Positions 1 through 11,293 of a DNA stretch of 64,000 nucleotides are shown piece after piece. Position numbers and translations under genes: made by a program. Under the pieces are notes generated by a model that saw only the letters and a program-made list of their open reading frames with translations, did no database searches and had not been told where the DNA came from. The first letter of the stretch is position 1, and the number at the start of each line of letters is the position of its first letter. This stretch comes from Pisaster brevispinus. Taxonomy: Eukaryota > Echinodermata > Asteroidea > Forcipulatida > Asteriidae. The stretch spans positions 17,370,258 to 17,434,257 of the forward strand of contig JAMKCF010000001.1 of assembly GCA_023634235.1 (NCBI GenBank). Reading direction: 5' to 3'.

Positions 1-2090
1 CCCACTGTTAATGTCAGAAACTGGTCATCTGTTTAACGGTGTTTTATTTAAGACGGGACTTGGAATATTGTTTTTCCCCAATTCACTGATAAATATTGAA
101 GTTAACGGAAGGTCTAGTGTCCAGAATCTACTCGTCCAGAATCTGCTATGTCGATGGTAAGTCTCACTCAGTCCTTTTTTGTTTTGTTTTTTGGCGCGCG
201 CGGGACGCGGGGAATGGGTTTTCGATGACTGCTCAACTCCCCACACATAAGGCTTACTCGCAGCATAAAGAACCTCTATGCTCGCAGTCACGTTTACGAA
301 ATTAAAGGCAAACACGAATGAGTGTGCAATGTCAGCTGAAATTTTGGCATGGGGGAGCATAAAGAGGTGCTACAATATTAAATTTTAATGTGAGTATTCT
401 GTATGTTTTTACATTTTAAAGATTGTTTTACATTATCTGTCTGTCTGCCTGTACACCAACAGAAGCCAAATGTTGCCATTTACATAATATTATTATATTG
501 GTCTACCTACCAACATGGTAGGTAAGAAGAAAAAACACTATTTTAATATGAATTTCTAGCAATAAAATTAATCCACTCGAAAAGACAAGTCACCCAAGAA
601 CAATTAAGAAATAGTAAAGGCCTACCTAAAGCTGTAACATCAGTCGGATTATAATTGATGCAGAAAAATAAATCTTGGAAAATTAGTCCTCATGGGGGAG
701 GAGGGTTGCGATTTTCCGTGCATGCGTGTCATAATTTGGCGCGTATACACATGTCTAGGGTCCAAATTTAGTGTAATGTCGGGTAGGTCTGCTCATTTTG
801 TGTTTGTTTGTTTGTTTTTGTTTTTTGTTTGTTTTAGGTTTCGATATCTGATCAACCTCAACATAAACGTTACGTCAAGCTTTAAAAATATTACAAGCAG
901 AATAAGTGAGTCGTAGAATGATGTAGTTGTTACTGGAATGTTAGACAACATTCACCAGTATATACACTGTACTGTAGGGATTTGTATGTATAGCCCTTTC
1001 CAAAGTAATGGGCGAGTGAGGTTCATGGGGAAAGGATGGCCATTTGGACAGGCAATGCTCTGAAGGCGCCTAAATAAATTTCTGACTTTGCGGCCTTTGT
1101 AACTTCTATATCTAGGGTCTCTCTTATGACTACACCATTGCTGTTAGTTTCAGTGTTGTTTGGTCCATGAGATACTGTTATCAAAGAAACATAAACAACA
1201 ACAAAAACTTTGCAACCTTGAACATTTTTATTAATTTAAATGTGTCTAATTTGGCAATTACGAACTGAATATTTTGGTAGAAAATGCATATTTCCTACAA
1301 ATTTTCTGGCATAGGCATACAATTTGAAAGTCTCTGAATATTGGAAGAATTGTTCACTTTTCTCAAAACTCGCTCCTGTGTGACGCCGAATTCGAACATC
1401 TGCATGGTCTTCACCGTCCCTAGCAATAATGTTTTTTCCCCAATACTCATTTTACTCTGAAAGAATTTGTATAGAAATGTTGTTGTTCAAATTAGTGGCA
1501 TTCCATTGTAACTACCCTTTTATATTGTCAACTCTCCTGTTACTTTTAGGTTTTGCCAATTTCATGTGGTACTTGTTTATAACTTCAGGGGTAAACATGA
1601 ATGATGACTTGATCATAATTATATTGATAAGGTAGTTACATCGAGCATAACAAACATTATATTCAAGAACCCACCCCCCCCCCCAGTCATTGGTATGTGA
1701 AAGCCTACATGTAATGTGTATCATCTTCCAGTCTAATCGTGTTTTACGGTGACTGAGCAACTGTAAAACAATATGCCAACATAAATACTGCTCCTGCATG
1801 GATAAAAAAGATCTGAAAACTAATTAGGATTCTCTGAGTTTTTAACATAATCATTGCGGGCAATGATTATTGACATAATCTGGTTAGCAATTCTGATCAT
1901 GCCGGTAAGTAAAGATGTATCACAGTCCACTTCCCATGGTGATAAGATGCAAAACTTAAACTAGTAGTCAACCACAGACGCTGGCTGTGATCGTTGTGTA
2001 TTTTTTTAAGTCTATTGAACTCGTTCATAATAATGCGACCGCAACCGCTTGGGGGACCAAAATGTGACATTGGAATGTACGATGTTCACA
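1..2090. other. Intergenic stretch without a recognisable gene
   Basis: I see no coding region with recognisable domains. The stretch is AT-rich with G/T-rich runs near 170-195 and 795-835 and a C homopolymer run near 1671-1684. Short open frames here have no family features and are taken as chance. Confidence 0.6.
1847..1870. repeat. Perfect short palindrome
   Basis: Two 11-bp arms, ATAATCATTGC and its exact reverse complement, are separated by GG. It could form a small hairpin. No neighbouring gene suggests a role. Confidence 0.6.
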
Positions 2091-2098
2091 CGAGTAGC

Positions 2099-2945
2099 TA
2101 AACTTCACTGCTAACTTCACTGCTAAATATTCACAGCGGCGGGGTTCGCTTGACTTGGCTAAAAAGTACCTTGCGTTCACACGAGGTATGGTCGCAGTTT
2201 AGCCAGCACAGAATGTTTCGGCTTGAGGTAGTTTTCTCTGCCACTGTAGTAGTTTTGTTGAAGAGTCTACATGTTGGTCCACATTTTTTGTCTTAGTTCG
2301 CAGTGATTGTATTATATTCCCAGTGATTCGGAATGAGAAATGTTTTTTTTATGGTCCGTTCTTGTCACTGAACACATTGCCTCATCAGCCAAGTTCAGTG
2401 TTACAATTTCGTCCCCATTTGTGTGCGATGTCATCGTACCACAGCACGTGCGTTGCCTGTCTATGGGAAGGAGGTTGATCACCTCGCAAGGTTGCCGACG
2501 GACGTGGGAAACGTTTTTAAATCGATTTAATAATTTACTAACATGGATCCTAAAGGTGGCCGATTCTTTCGTCTAAGCTTTATTCTCTGTTTATGTTATG
2601 AGTAGTGAGTACAATTTAACCATTATGATGAATATAGATGACGTCAACTTAGATGTACAAACTTGTCTAGGCCTACACGCAACACAAGGAGAAAAAAAAT
2701 AAACAGCGTTTAAAAATCAACTTGCTGAAATCAGGTTTACAGCTAGCTAAGGTCAGTTGCGTTCACACGAGAAAAATTCCTTTATCAAATACCATTGATT
2801 AGTTGAGTTATTAGCAGCGGAAATTTTTGCTGCTAACGTTTGGAGTAAGCAGCGAAGTTAGCAGCAAAAATAGCAACATTCTGTGCTCACACGATCAAAA
2901 ATGTTTGCTAATATAGCTAGCAGCGAAGTTAGCAGCGAAACGTAC
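2099..2945. repeat. Candidate inverted-repeat element (GCTAACTTC motif)
   Basis: Near the left end TTCACTGCTAACTTCACTGC occurs (about 2104-2127), and near the right end the reverse-complement-like TAGCAGCGAAGTTAGCAGCG (2918-2939). Related GCAGCGAAGTTAGCAGC copies lie near 2850-2867, and GTTCACACGAG-type strings recur at about 2088, 2175, 2759 and 2885. The layout suggests a non-autonomous DNA element or eroded fold-back. Termini and target duplication were not resolved. Confidence 0.35.
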
Positions 2946-3019
2946 CCATGTGATTTCTGCCTCGCACCAGACGTGATTTCTGTAATGCAGCCAGACATTG
3001 TGCTAGGCAAAATTACTAT

Positions 3020-3395
3020 GGATGTGATTTCTGGCTCTGATGTGATTTTGGCCGGGGCCGGGACAGTGGATGTGATTTTGGTAATGCAGCCAGACAGTGG
3101 ATGTGATTTTGGATAGTGGCAATTAACCAAGGATGTGATTTCTGGCTTGGATGTGATTTTGGCAAGGGCCCAGACAGTGGATGTGATTTTGGTAATTCAG
3201 CCAGACAGTGGATGTGATTTTGGCTATGAGCAATTATCATGGATGTGATTTCTGGCTTGGATGTGATTTTGGCAAGGGCCTAGACAGTGGATGTGATTTT
3301 GGTAATTCAGCCAGACAGTGGATGTGATTTTGGCTATGAGCAATTATCATGGATGTGATTTCTGGCTCGGATGTGATTTTGGATAAAATCACATT
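3020..3395. repeat. 110-bp tandem repeat built on GGATGTGATTT
   Basis: Unit starts are visible at 3020, 3131, 3241 and 3351, a period of 110-111 bp with the last copy partial. Inside each unit the core GATGTGATTT occurs about four times, so it is a repeat within a repeat. The second and third units are nearly identical. Just downstream (3390-3455) the core recurs in reverse orientation (AAATCACATCC), so the array end can fold back on itself. The open frames across it on both strands are products of the periodicity. Confidence 0.85.
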
Positions 3396-3459
3396 CTAGC
3401 CCCAAAATCACATCCAACAAAATAGCCTTTCCATTTGTGTTGTAAAATCACATCCAGGC

Positions 3460-5117
3460 CATTCACAGTGAAAACATGACCATGAGCTCTCAGCGCTTAC
3501 GATTAACTCTGGCATGCCCGTGCATCTAAACACGCCGGGAAATCAATGTTTAGTACTGCTTCGTTGTGCCAACCTTTTTCAAAAGTATGAGCTCATCTGA
3601 TATTACAGTTTAACATTATCCGCAAGATTGACGTTAACCTGACTGGCTAGTGCAACCACATGCCTACACCTGAAAAAGCCTTCAACGGTGGTCCAGCTCT
3701 GGACACCGTGAAGCCAACTAGGTGACGCCGAGAATTAGTGGGAGTATGCGGCGGGCCGAGGCGTGCTTGTGTCGGTCGGCACTGGTCAGCACATGGAAGG
3801 AAAACCCGCAATGATCGCCGACCGTCGTATGACGGTACGTCCCTCAAGCTCAACTCCACGAGAGAAACAAAAACACCATACCACTGAAAGTCATAATGGG
3901 GAACAAGTCCTCTTAGTGTGAGGAAGAACTATCTTTTTCACTCGACTCAGTGTGAATTCACTCTAAGGAAGAGCGTAATAGATTGAATTTCACTCATAAA
4001 AGAGATAAACTTTCACCGGCCACACTCTTGCAAGAGAGTGATGTTCACGATTAAGAGAGCGAGTGCCATAAGATAGATATCTGAGAAAGATAATTATTCT
4101 TAAAATCCAGAGAGAGGAATGAAATTCACACCTTAACAATTATTATGTTCCGGTAAATGTACATCTTCACTTTATAAAGGTAGGCCTATTACAGCCGGGG
4201 GGGGGGGGGTGATTATGCTTATTACAAAACCACCATACAATGTACTGTATACGGCCGACAGGAAAGCTGTTTTGTACCCTTTGAAGTTCTACAGCAATCT
4301 ATGGTTAAGTATACGATGGGTATAGCCCTAAACTTTACCTTAGAAAACTGTTTTTTTAAATGAAGCGGGGGAAAAAACGCTTTATCCTGCAGTCCTGTTC
4401 GAAGATCTTCTTAACCTATGTAGGCCCCTAACATACAATTTTTTTTAAATTAGCCAAATAATATAATCACTGATTATCATGACACTTTTTCCTTTGCTAT
4501 ATGGAAAGGTGATTGTATGTGGGCATAGTTCAACTGTTCCGCAACGGTTAATTTTTTGTATCAACATCAAAATCAGTATTATGGTAATTTAAAAGATGAT
4601 CTTGGTAATTTTGTTGCAGTAGATATAGAGGTGCGCATTATGGGGACAAGGTGGCAATTATAAATTGGGGTGCAAAGCAGCCCACGTTTCGGTTTAACCT
4701 CATCCCTTCTGATAAAATTTAATAAGCAGTCATTGATGGTATTTTTATTTAAAAAAATTATTATCTGGTTTACCCCACCACTAGTTGGGTTCGATTATTT
4801 AAATAAACTGAGATGTTGGGAATAGGAGAGGGAAGCTACGGGGTCAACAATATAATGTGATGAAAGTGGATGATTTTTAATTGAAAGGATAGGTAAAAAT
4901 TCCAAACCAAAGTTTACATTACAAACAGAGAAGGGCGGCAGACCGAGGGTACGACTTGTAACGATTCATAAACTTGATGCGTCCTTTCACTAATGATGTA
5001 GTTTTACATTCGCATATGATGTATCACTCTTGATTCTAAATGCAATTCACTAAAATCATTTTAAAACTCAATTAATTTTGAAGGTTGTGCCTTTTAAATT
5101 AATAATAGGATGTCAGA
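3460..5117. other. Intergenic stretch, no gene seen
   Basis: No recognisable coding region. A G homopolymer lies near 4197-4210 and the rest is AT-rich. The right edge abuts the TTA-repeat tail of the LINE that follows. Confidence 0.55.
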
Positions 5118-5225
5118 ATAATAATAATAATAATACACAGGTTCTTATATAGCGCTTTTAACAAGATCAAAGCGCTTTACAATGGAAACAATAAACAATA
5201 TCAACTTTAAACAACTTAAACAAGA

Positions 5226-8200
5226 TCAGACACCTGGAGATGTACAGGAAAGTAGATTATATGGTGATTTGGAGAACAAGTGAGTTTTGAGGGATGTTTT
5301 GAAAGTCTGAATGGATGGTGAGGCTCGAATTTGATGTGGGATTTTGTTCCATTCTTTTGGACCGGCGATGGAGAACGCTTTGTCTGCTGCTGCCTTTGTG
5401 TTGATAGTGACTTGTAAGCGAGAGGTATCAGATTGAGACCTAAGCCCCTCCCGACCTGAGTGGTAAGAGAACAATAGGTCTGAAAGATAGGAGGGTGAAG
5501 AACCGTGTTGGGATTTATATACAATAAGAAGTAATTTGAAGAGAAGACGGAGATTTAATGGAAGCCAGTGTAGTTGGGTAATGAGTTGTGATGCATTGTG
5601 AGATCGATCAGTAGAATAAATAAGTCTTGCGGCACGATTCTGTAGCTTCTGTAATCTGTTGATTTCACCCTGATTGACACCATACAATAAAGAGTTACAG
5701 TAATCTAGGCGAGATATAATGAGCGAGCGAACTGCATGGTTACAGGTGTTGTGGTCAATAAACTTGCGGATACGGTGGAGGTTGCGTAAATGGAAATTAA
5801 CAGATTGACAGACGGATGTGATGTGAGGAGACATGGACATAGTAGAGTCAAATACAACTCCAAGATTTCTAAATGTGGGAGATGGACGAATGATGGAATT
5901 ACCAATTTCAATGGCAATTTCTGGCAGTGCGTTCAAGACACGCGTGTTACCTGCAACGAAAAGCTGTGTTTTATTATCGTTAAGTTTCATTTTGTTGGAA
6001 GTCATCCAGTGTCGAATGTCAGTTATGCAAGAGAGTTTGTTGAGTACTCGATCTGATTCACCTGCAATTGAAGGGTTGAAATAAGTATAAATTTGGGTGT
6101 CATCTGCATAAATGTGGTACATCATGTTATGATTCTCAATGATGGAACAGACTGGTTGGGTGTAAAAGGTGAAGAGCAATGGTCCGATAACAGAACCCTG
6201 CGGAACACCAAAATTAACGGGTTGATCATCAGAAACAGCACCAGAGATGCCAACACGTTGACGGCGTCCTGCAAGATAACCATCAAACCAATGCAGAACT
6301 GAACCTTGAAAACCAAACGATTTACAGAGTCGATGAATCAGAAGATTGTGGTCGATCGTGTCAAAGGCAGACGACAGGTCAAGCGCAACGAGCAGAACTG
6401 CCATATTTTTGTCAATGGCTCGCATGATGTCATTTTTAACACGTAAAAGACCCGTTTCAGTGCTATGGTTAGATTTGTAAGCAGACTGGAACGTCTGGTG
6501 GAGATGGTTGTCATAGAGATGATCATTGACACGGCTCAGAACCACCTTCTCTAAAACTTTGGAGAGGAAAGGAATGTTAGAAACAGGCCGATAATTGTTG
6601 AGTGTGTTAGGATCCAGATTGTGCTTCTTGAGTATGGGCGTAATGATGGCTTGGCAAAGAGAACGTGGAAAAGTACCTGTCGAGAAAGAAGAATTAACAA
6701 TATGAGTGATGTATGGGACTAGGACATGAATATTTGCTTTTAGCAACCAGGTAGGCAGGGGATCAAGAGAGCAGTATTTGTTTGGAGAGCCACTGATAAT
6801 TCTATGTATCTCCTGATCATCAACAATATCAAACTGTGAAAGAACAATATCAGAAGGAATGTTGGAGTCCTGGTATTTTGATGTAACAAACTCTACATTA
6901 AATGTACAATCAAGCTCGGATCTAATTTTAACAATTTTGTCAGTAAAGAAATGGCAAAAGTTGTTACAAAGGTTTATCATTGATGAGGCTGTTGGGTACT
7001 TGGTAATATCATTATTAAGCAGTTTGTGAACTGTTCGATACATGTCCTTCGTGTTACTCGTGGCCAGTTTCTCTTTGAAGTAAGCAGCTTTTGCGGTCTG
7101 GATGAGATGAGCTAGTACAGTGAGCTGTGATTGATAAGCTTGTCGGTGAGAGTCCAACTTTGTCTTGCGCCACCTCCGTTCAAATCGCCGCTTGATTTTC
7201 CTTGCTACGTGGATAGCGTTATTATACCAGGGTGCTCTAGGGCGAAGCGGGCGATTCAATACATGCAGTGGACAATGAATATCAAGGACTTTTTTGATGG
7301 TCAAGTTGTAAAACTCAACCTGGTCATGGACGTTGTGAAGTTGTAGTATGGGCTTGAGATTATCTTTGAGATCGTTTCGGAATTCGTCGGCATCCATGGA
7401 GCGAAAGTCACGTCGTACTGAACGAGTTCTCGGAGGAGCACTGCTTTCGCGGTTAAGTTCGAAGTGGATGGCATGGTGATCCGACATGAGATTCTCATGT
7501 ATGACACAATCACGAACCAGGTCATCACCATGACGGGCGATAACAAGGTCCAGGGTATGACCATGTGTGTGGGTAGGACCGGAAACAAACTGGTAGAGGT
7601 CCGCACTGGACAGGGTAGTGAGAAATTTTGAAGACTCTGGCTTGTATGGAAGGTCAATGTGAATGTTAAAGTCACCTAGTATTACGTGTTTCCCAGGGAT
7701 TTTATCTGCCTCGACCAAAAGATTTTCAAATTCGGCCAGGAACTCTGATGATCTGTACCTATTAGCTTGCGAGGGGGGTGGTCTGTAGATGGCGATAAAG
7801 AGTATAGACTTGGTGTGGTCCGTCACAAAGGCACACTCAAATGTGGTGGCAGTGATGGGGCTAGGAATAGCCATGAGGTTCAGATGGGTCTTATAGATCA
7901 CGCCAATTCCTCCATGGAAGTCGGTTCCTCCGCGGGGAAAGTTAATAAATGAGTAACCGGGAGGAGAACATTCACCAATAACAACATGGTCATCTTGGTA
8001 GAGCCAGGTTTCGGTCAGGAACATTGCATCAGTATCTCTCTGTGTTATATAGTCAGACAAGATGGCAGTTTTATTCCGTATGGAATGAGCATTCCACACA
8101 CAGACGCGTAGGGTGCCATCATGGATATTCTGGCTAGGTTTACATTTGATGGGATGAAGATTGTTTGGATTGTGACCTGTTCGACTTTTATTGCAAATAC

Positions 8201-8699
8201 GTGTTCGTGGAAGTTGCGTGACAGTAATGGGTCTAATAGTTAAAGATCTGTGACGGTGTTGCTTACGCATACCAGCTCTGCGTCCTCTGTGAGTGGGAGG
8301 TCTGGCAAGTATGTTGAGTGATTTCAATAAGTGCCATGTTGGAAGGGGAAGTTTTATGCTTGGATCATTGAAACGTTTGAGGTCATCCATCGAATGGCAG
8401 GGGTTTTGAAGAGGCAGACCGGATCCGTTATGGCCAGTGAGGTTCCGATCGGTAGAAGGTTGTTGTCGAACCGGATGTGGGCCAGGATTTGGATTAATGT
8501 CACCACATCTAAGACATTGAGTTTGAAATGTGGCAGATGAATTGCTGTAAAAGGGTAGTCTTGCCCCTAGGAATTTACAACTTGGCTTTCTGGTGCAGAG
8601 ATGCTGAGCAGGAGATTGCAGTACGCTGACTCCATTCACACCCAGAAAGCTACTCGGATTCAGGACAATCCAGAACACAAAAAGCAGAGCAGGTACCAT
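5226..8699 (-). CDS. LINE polyprotein: APE endonuclease and reverse transcriptase
   Basis: A 1157-residue intact ORF. Residues 1-20 are hydrophobic (VPALLFVFWIVL) and resemble a signal peptide. CGDINPNPGP at residues 65-74 is a 2A-like motif. The endonuclease spans roughly 197-415, with WNAHS (N203), LTETW (E230), LGDFN (D343, N345) and SDHHA (D407, H408). The reverse transcriptase spans about 690-940, with NNYRPVSN, a VALDLSSAFDTIDH block, GVPQGSVIGPLLF and YADD at 864-867. The C-terminal part has the LHWLPLN and WNKIP motifs usual in the CR1/L2 group. In the known mechanism the protein nicks target DNA and primes cDNA synthesis from the element RNA. No stop or frameshift is visible, so it could still be translatable. 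The start is the first Met, which begins the hydrophobic segment. Confidence 0.92.
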   Translation of the reverse strand: MVPALLFVFWIVLNPSSFLGVNGVSVLQSPAQHLCTRKPSCKFLGARLPFYSNSSATFQTQCLRCGDINPNPGPHPVRQQPSTDRNLTGHNGSGLPLQNPCHSMDDLKRFNDPSIKLPLPTWHLLKSLNILARPPTHRGRRAGMRKQHRHRSLTIRPITVTQLPRTRICNKSRTGHNPNNLHPIKCKPSQNIHDGTLRVCVWNAHSIRNKTAILSDYITQRDTDAMFLTETWLYQDDHVVIGECSPPGYSFINFPRGGTDFHGGIGVIYKTHLNLMAIPSPITATTFECAFVTDHTKSILFIAIYRPPPSQANRYRSSEFLAEFENLLVEADKIPGKHVILGDFNIHIDLPYKPESSKFLTTLSSADLYQFVSGPTHTHGHTLDLVIARHGDDLVRDCVIHENLMSDHHAIHFELNRESSAPPRTRSVRRDFRSMDADEFRNDLKDNLKPILQLHNVHDQVEFYNLTIKKVLDIHCPLHVLNRPLRPRAPWYNNAIHVARKIKRRFERRWRKTKLDSHRQAYQSQLTVLAHLIQTAKAAYFKEKLATSNTKDMYRTVHKLLNNDITKYPTASSMINLCNNFCHFFTDKIVKIRSELDCTFNVEFVTSKYQDSNIPSDIVLSQFDIVDDQEIHRIISGSPNKYCSLDPLPTWLLKANIHVLVPYITHIVNSSFSTGTFPRSLCQAIITPILKKHNLDPNTLNNYRPVSNIPFLSKVLEKVVLSRVNDHLYDNHLHQTFQSAYKSNHSTETGLLRVKNDIMRAIDKNMAVLLVALDLSSAFDTIDHNLLIHRLCKSFGFQGSVLHWFDGYLAGRRQRVGISGAVSDDQPVNFGVPQGSVIGPLLFTFYTQPVCSIIENHNMMYHIYADDTQIYTYFNPSIAGESDRVLNKLSCITDIRHWMTSNKMKLNDNKTQLFVAGNTRVLNALPEIAIEIGNSIIRPSPTFRNLGVVFDSTMSMSPHITSVCQSVNFHLRNLHRIRKFIDHNTCNHAVRSLIISRLDYCNSLLYGVNQGEINRLQKLQNRAARLIYSTDRSHNASQLITQLHWLPLNLRLLFKLLLIVYKSQHGSSPSYLSDLLFSYHSGREGLRSQSDTSRLQVTINTKAAADKAFSIAGPKEWNKIPHQIRASPSIQTFKTSLKTHLFSKSPYNLLSCTSPGV
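8478..8504 (-). other. 2A-like ribosome-skipping motif in LINE N terminus
   Basis: The codons read GDINPNPGP, fitting the D-x-x-x-N-P-G-P core of 2A-like sequences. 2A-like motifs at the N terminus of APE-type LINEs are known from sea urchin and other animals, where they separate a short leader from the enzymatic part. The usual Glu two residues after the Asp is Asn here, so activity is plausible but not assured. Confidence 0.7.
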
Positions 8700-9115
8700 T
8701 GTTCAGGCTTTGTTAAGATGTTCGTATGACAAAGTCGTTGTTCATTGAGGTGGTGAAACCTATTGTGTGAGCTCCGTGTACCTCAGTAAGCTGTAAGCAG
8801 AAAAGCCAAAATGTCGTCAGCCCTGAAGGTACCAGACAAGGTACGGAAATGTTACCTCAAATATCTCCTTAAGTTCAGCACATTTCGTCCCGAGATTTGG
8901 TCTAAAAGGGTCACCACCTTAAAAACTCAGCTATAGTCCAAGATCAGAAGTCAGAATACCAAAGGAAATCAGTAAAACTGTAGAAAACCAGGAGCGATCT
9001 TTCGAACGTGGCAGCCTGTTAGGCGCCAACTATCAGAAGATAAATAAAACTGACTGTTAAGATTTACTTAGCTACTAAACTACTTGTAGACTGTCAGAAG
9101 TTTACTAAATAGCGC
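8700..9115 (-). promoter_or_regulatory. Probable 5' leader of the LINE
   Basis: About 415 bp upstream of the ORF start without another gene. LINEs usually carry an internal promoter in this position. I cannot point to specific factor sites, and the boundary is inferred. Confidence 0.35.
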
Positions 9116-10267
9116 CCTCGTTCAGTGGCAAATTTGCATAATAATCATTCACTCATAATTGTAAATCGAAAACATTATAGTTAAAATACTTAAACACACT
9201 TTAGAAGTTTTTAAATTGCTAAATATATCACAGATATACAAAACAACGATAATTTAAAGAATTCGAACATGTCCAGTCAATTTCAGTTTTTCATGACTTC
9301 TGCAATTTCTCCCGAAGAAAACGCACGTAAACACTTTGTATACCACGCTGGATTTGTTCCTATTTTGGGGCTATTTTTGGAAATGCAGAATTCTAGGTTT
9401 TTACACCGATAATTAATTTATTTTTAATTAAAAGGTGGTTTAAAATCCTTGAAGTATGTATTGTGATGTCCTTGCTCAGTAATTTTGTTGAATAAGTGTT
9501 GCAGACAGCTTTCAGTGGCAATTTTAACAATTTCTAAAGTTTTTCTCTCTTTTTTGTATTTACCCTTGTTTTTATTGTCTTGCAATTCACTTAAAACCAA
9601 CTTTCTCACTTTATGATGGCTAATCACATGAAATACTTCTTTGTTTTTGTTTATTTTTCTTGTAATATGTGGACTTTGTTGCGCTTTCCCTTCAAGTACA
9701 AGTGTCGGGTTGGATTGCAACACCATCGACTAAAAATCCCTACAGTTTATAAATTATAAAATCTTTTAATTAGTATATTTTATATTGAACAAGTATGACA
9801 GCAAACTTACATTGCATTGTTAATAGTATTGTTTTTGATAACGATGCTTAAAAATGTTTGCACTTGCGTGCTTGATCAAACAAATCCTCTTTAGTATATG
9901 CATTGATCTCCAACTAATTTCCAGCAGTATTTGGAATTTCCATTTTTTACAAATTCAGCATTAACAAAAAATATAACTGAGACCATTATGTGGATCTAAT
10001 AGGATAGAGTATCTATGTCATTTGAATGCGCAAAGAAGTCAACTCACAATGAAATTACACTTCAAGGAAGAAAGAATCAACACACACTAAAATATTTACA
10101 TGAATCAGATTTATTGTAATCATAAAAACAGTTGTATTAAACAACCAGTTGACTACACAAACATTCAATAAAAGATAAACATTATAACGTGTAAAGACAG
10201 TCAGATGATTAAATTCCCTCCATTGATGTGATATACAACGACAACAAGTGATCTTAGGTATTTGTGT
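9116..10267. other. Intergenic, AT-rich, no gene supported
   Basis: A 100-codon lysine-rich open frame on the minus strand (9424-9726) has no recognisable motif and is probably chance in AT-rich DNA. Nothing else stands out. Confidence 0.5.
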
Positions 10268-10445
10268 CATCCCTTCAGTGCTTCAAGTCCAGTTTAAAGA
10301 CACATTCGTTCAAACGTTCTTTCTAAATCAATATCAAGTTTTCTGTTAAACGTTACCATTCATTTTCTCTTTGGGCGCCTTGGGTGTCTTTATTAACAGA
10401 TATGTGCGCGGTATAAATGTATAATTATTATTATTATTATTAATT
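10268..10445 (+). mobile_element. 5'-truncated LINE 3' end
   Basis: The plus strand reads CFKSSLKTHSFKRSF, matching the final residues of CR1/L2-type ORFs (compare FKTSLKTHLF in the LINE at 5.2 kb). A GCGCGGTATAAATG string and a TTA microsatellite tail ending near 10441 follow. It is a very short, old insertion in the orientation opposite to the 5.1 kb LINE. Confidence 0.65.
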
Positions 10446-10515
10446 ATTTGTGTCATCCCTTGTACATGTATAACTTTTCACTAAACAAGTTACCGGTATG
10501 TCAAAACTCAATTGA

Positions 10516-11293
10516 AGTTAACACAAGTGGACTCAAGTTTAAGGCGATGCTCGCCCACCTACTACACAATCCAGAAAATTTGTGTTTACTTAGTGTTGAT
10601 GAGTAGGGTGTTTTGAATCAATCCTGAAAAAATGATAGGTCTGAATTAATTGGGATCTCAATATACATGAAATATGACCCATTACAGGTGACACGTTTAA
10701 AACTGTCTTCTTACCTTTTGTTTTTTGGCCCATTGTGTTCGTTAATGAAGCTCCCATCGACAAGCTAGTTTTGTCATTTGTAGTGGGCCATCTTGAGATA
10801 GACCAACAATTTTCTTGATTTTTTTTTGTAAACACACTCCTGCACTAGCCAATGCACTGACCCTTATGTAATGTACAGTTGGTAGGTACTGTTGTGTGCT
10901 GTTGTGCTGTGTCAGAGAATTTGTGTTAACCTAGTGTTGATGACTAGGGTGTTTTGAAATAATCCTGAAAAATTTATGGTCTGAGTTAATTTGCATCTCG
11001 AGATACGACCAATAACAGATGACATGTACAAAACTGGCTCGTTCATGGGAGCCTCTTACTTTTTGTTTGTGGGCCGATGTGTGCAATAATAAAGCTCCAG
11101 TTGATAAGTTGTAATTTGTAGTTGGCTATCTTCAGATAGACCTAGCGTTTATCATGATTAAAAAAAACACACAAAAAAAAACCCCCAAAACAAACTATAG
11201 GCCTTCTTGATCATCAACACTCAGTAAACACAAATTCTTTCGAATTGTAGACCCCTATGGTAGGTGGACATTCAACTTAAACTTGTGTTAACT
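10516..11293. mobile_element. Fold-back (long TIR) non-autonomous element
   Basis: The left end starts AGTTAACACAAG and the right end closes with the complement CTTGTGTTAACT. Similarity continues inward: CCACCTACTA versus the complement of TAGGTGG, then AATTTGTGTTTACT plus AGTGTTGATGA versus TCATCAACACTCAGTAAACA near 11211-11230. Arms are roughly 90 bp and imperfect. There are no coding features. It looks like a MITE of a DNA transposon; the family was not identified and no target duplication was resolved. Confidence 0.7.
10574..11175. repeat. Direct duplication inside the fold-back element
   Basis: About 260 bp occurs twice in the same orientation, at 10574-10835 and 10915-11175. Both copies share TAGTGTTGATGA, GGGTGTTTTGAA, AATCCTGAAAAA and a GGCCATCTTGAGATAGACC-like block. 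The copies are diverged, so the duplication is old. Confidence 0.7.

Larger units (their letters stand above)
5118..9115 (-). mobile_element. Near full-length LINE of the CR1/L2 group
   Basis: An APE-type non-LTR retrotransposon on the minus strand. The 3' end (low coordinate) is a short TTA microsatellite preceded by GCGCTATATAAGAACC, and the single large ORF ends about 100 bp before it. About 415 bp of 5' leader precede the ORF start. The 5' limit near 9115 is an estimate, placed where a GAGGGCGCTATTTAG string begins on the minus strand. No target duplication was resolved. The uninterrupted ORF argues for a recent insertion. The CR1/L2 assignment rests on the C-terminal YCNSLLYG and LHWLPLNLR-type motifs; the exact clade is not certain. 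Confidence 0.85.

Noticed and set aside
2858..3240. Repetitive open frames on both strands at 2.9-3.2 kb
   Set aside because: Produced by the 110-bp tandem repeat; no independent coding evidence.
5216..8540. Numerous short frames overlapping the LINE ORF in other frames
   Set aside because: Shadows of the 1157-codon ORF.
9424..9726. 100-codon lysine-rich minus-strand frame
   Set aside because: No motif, no splice context, AT-rich surroundings.
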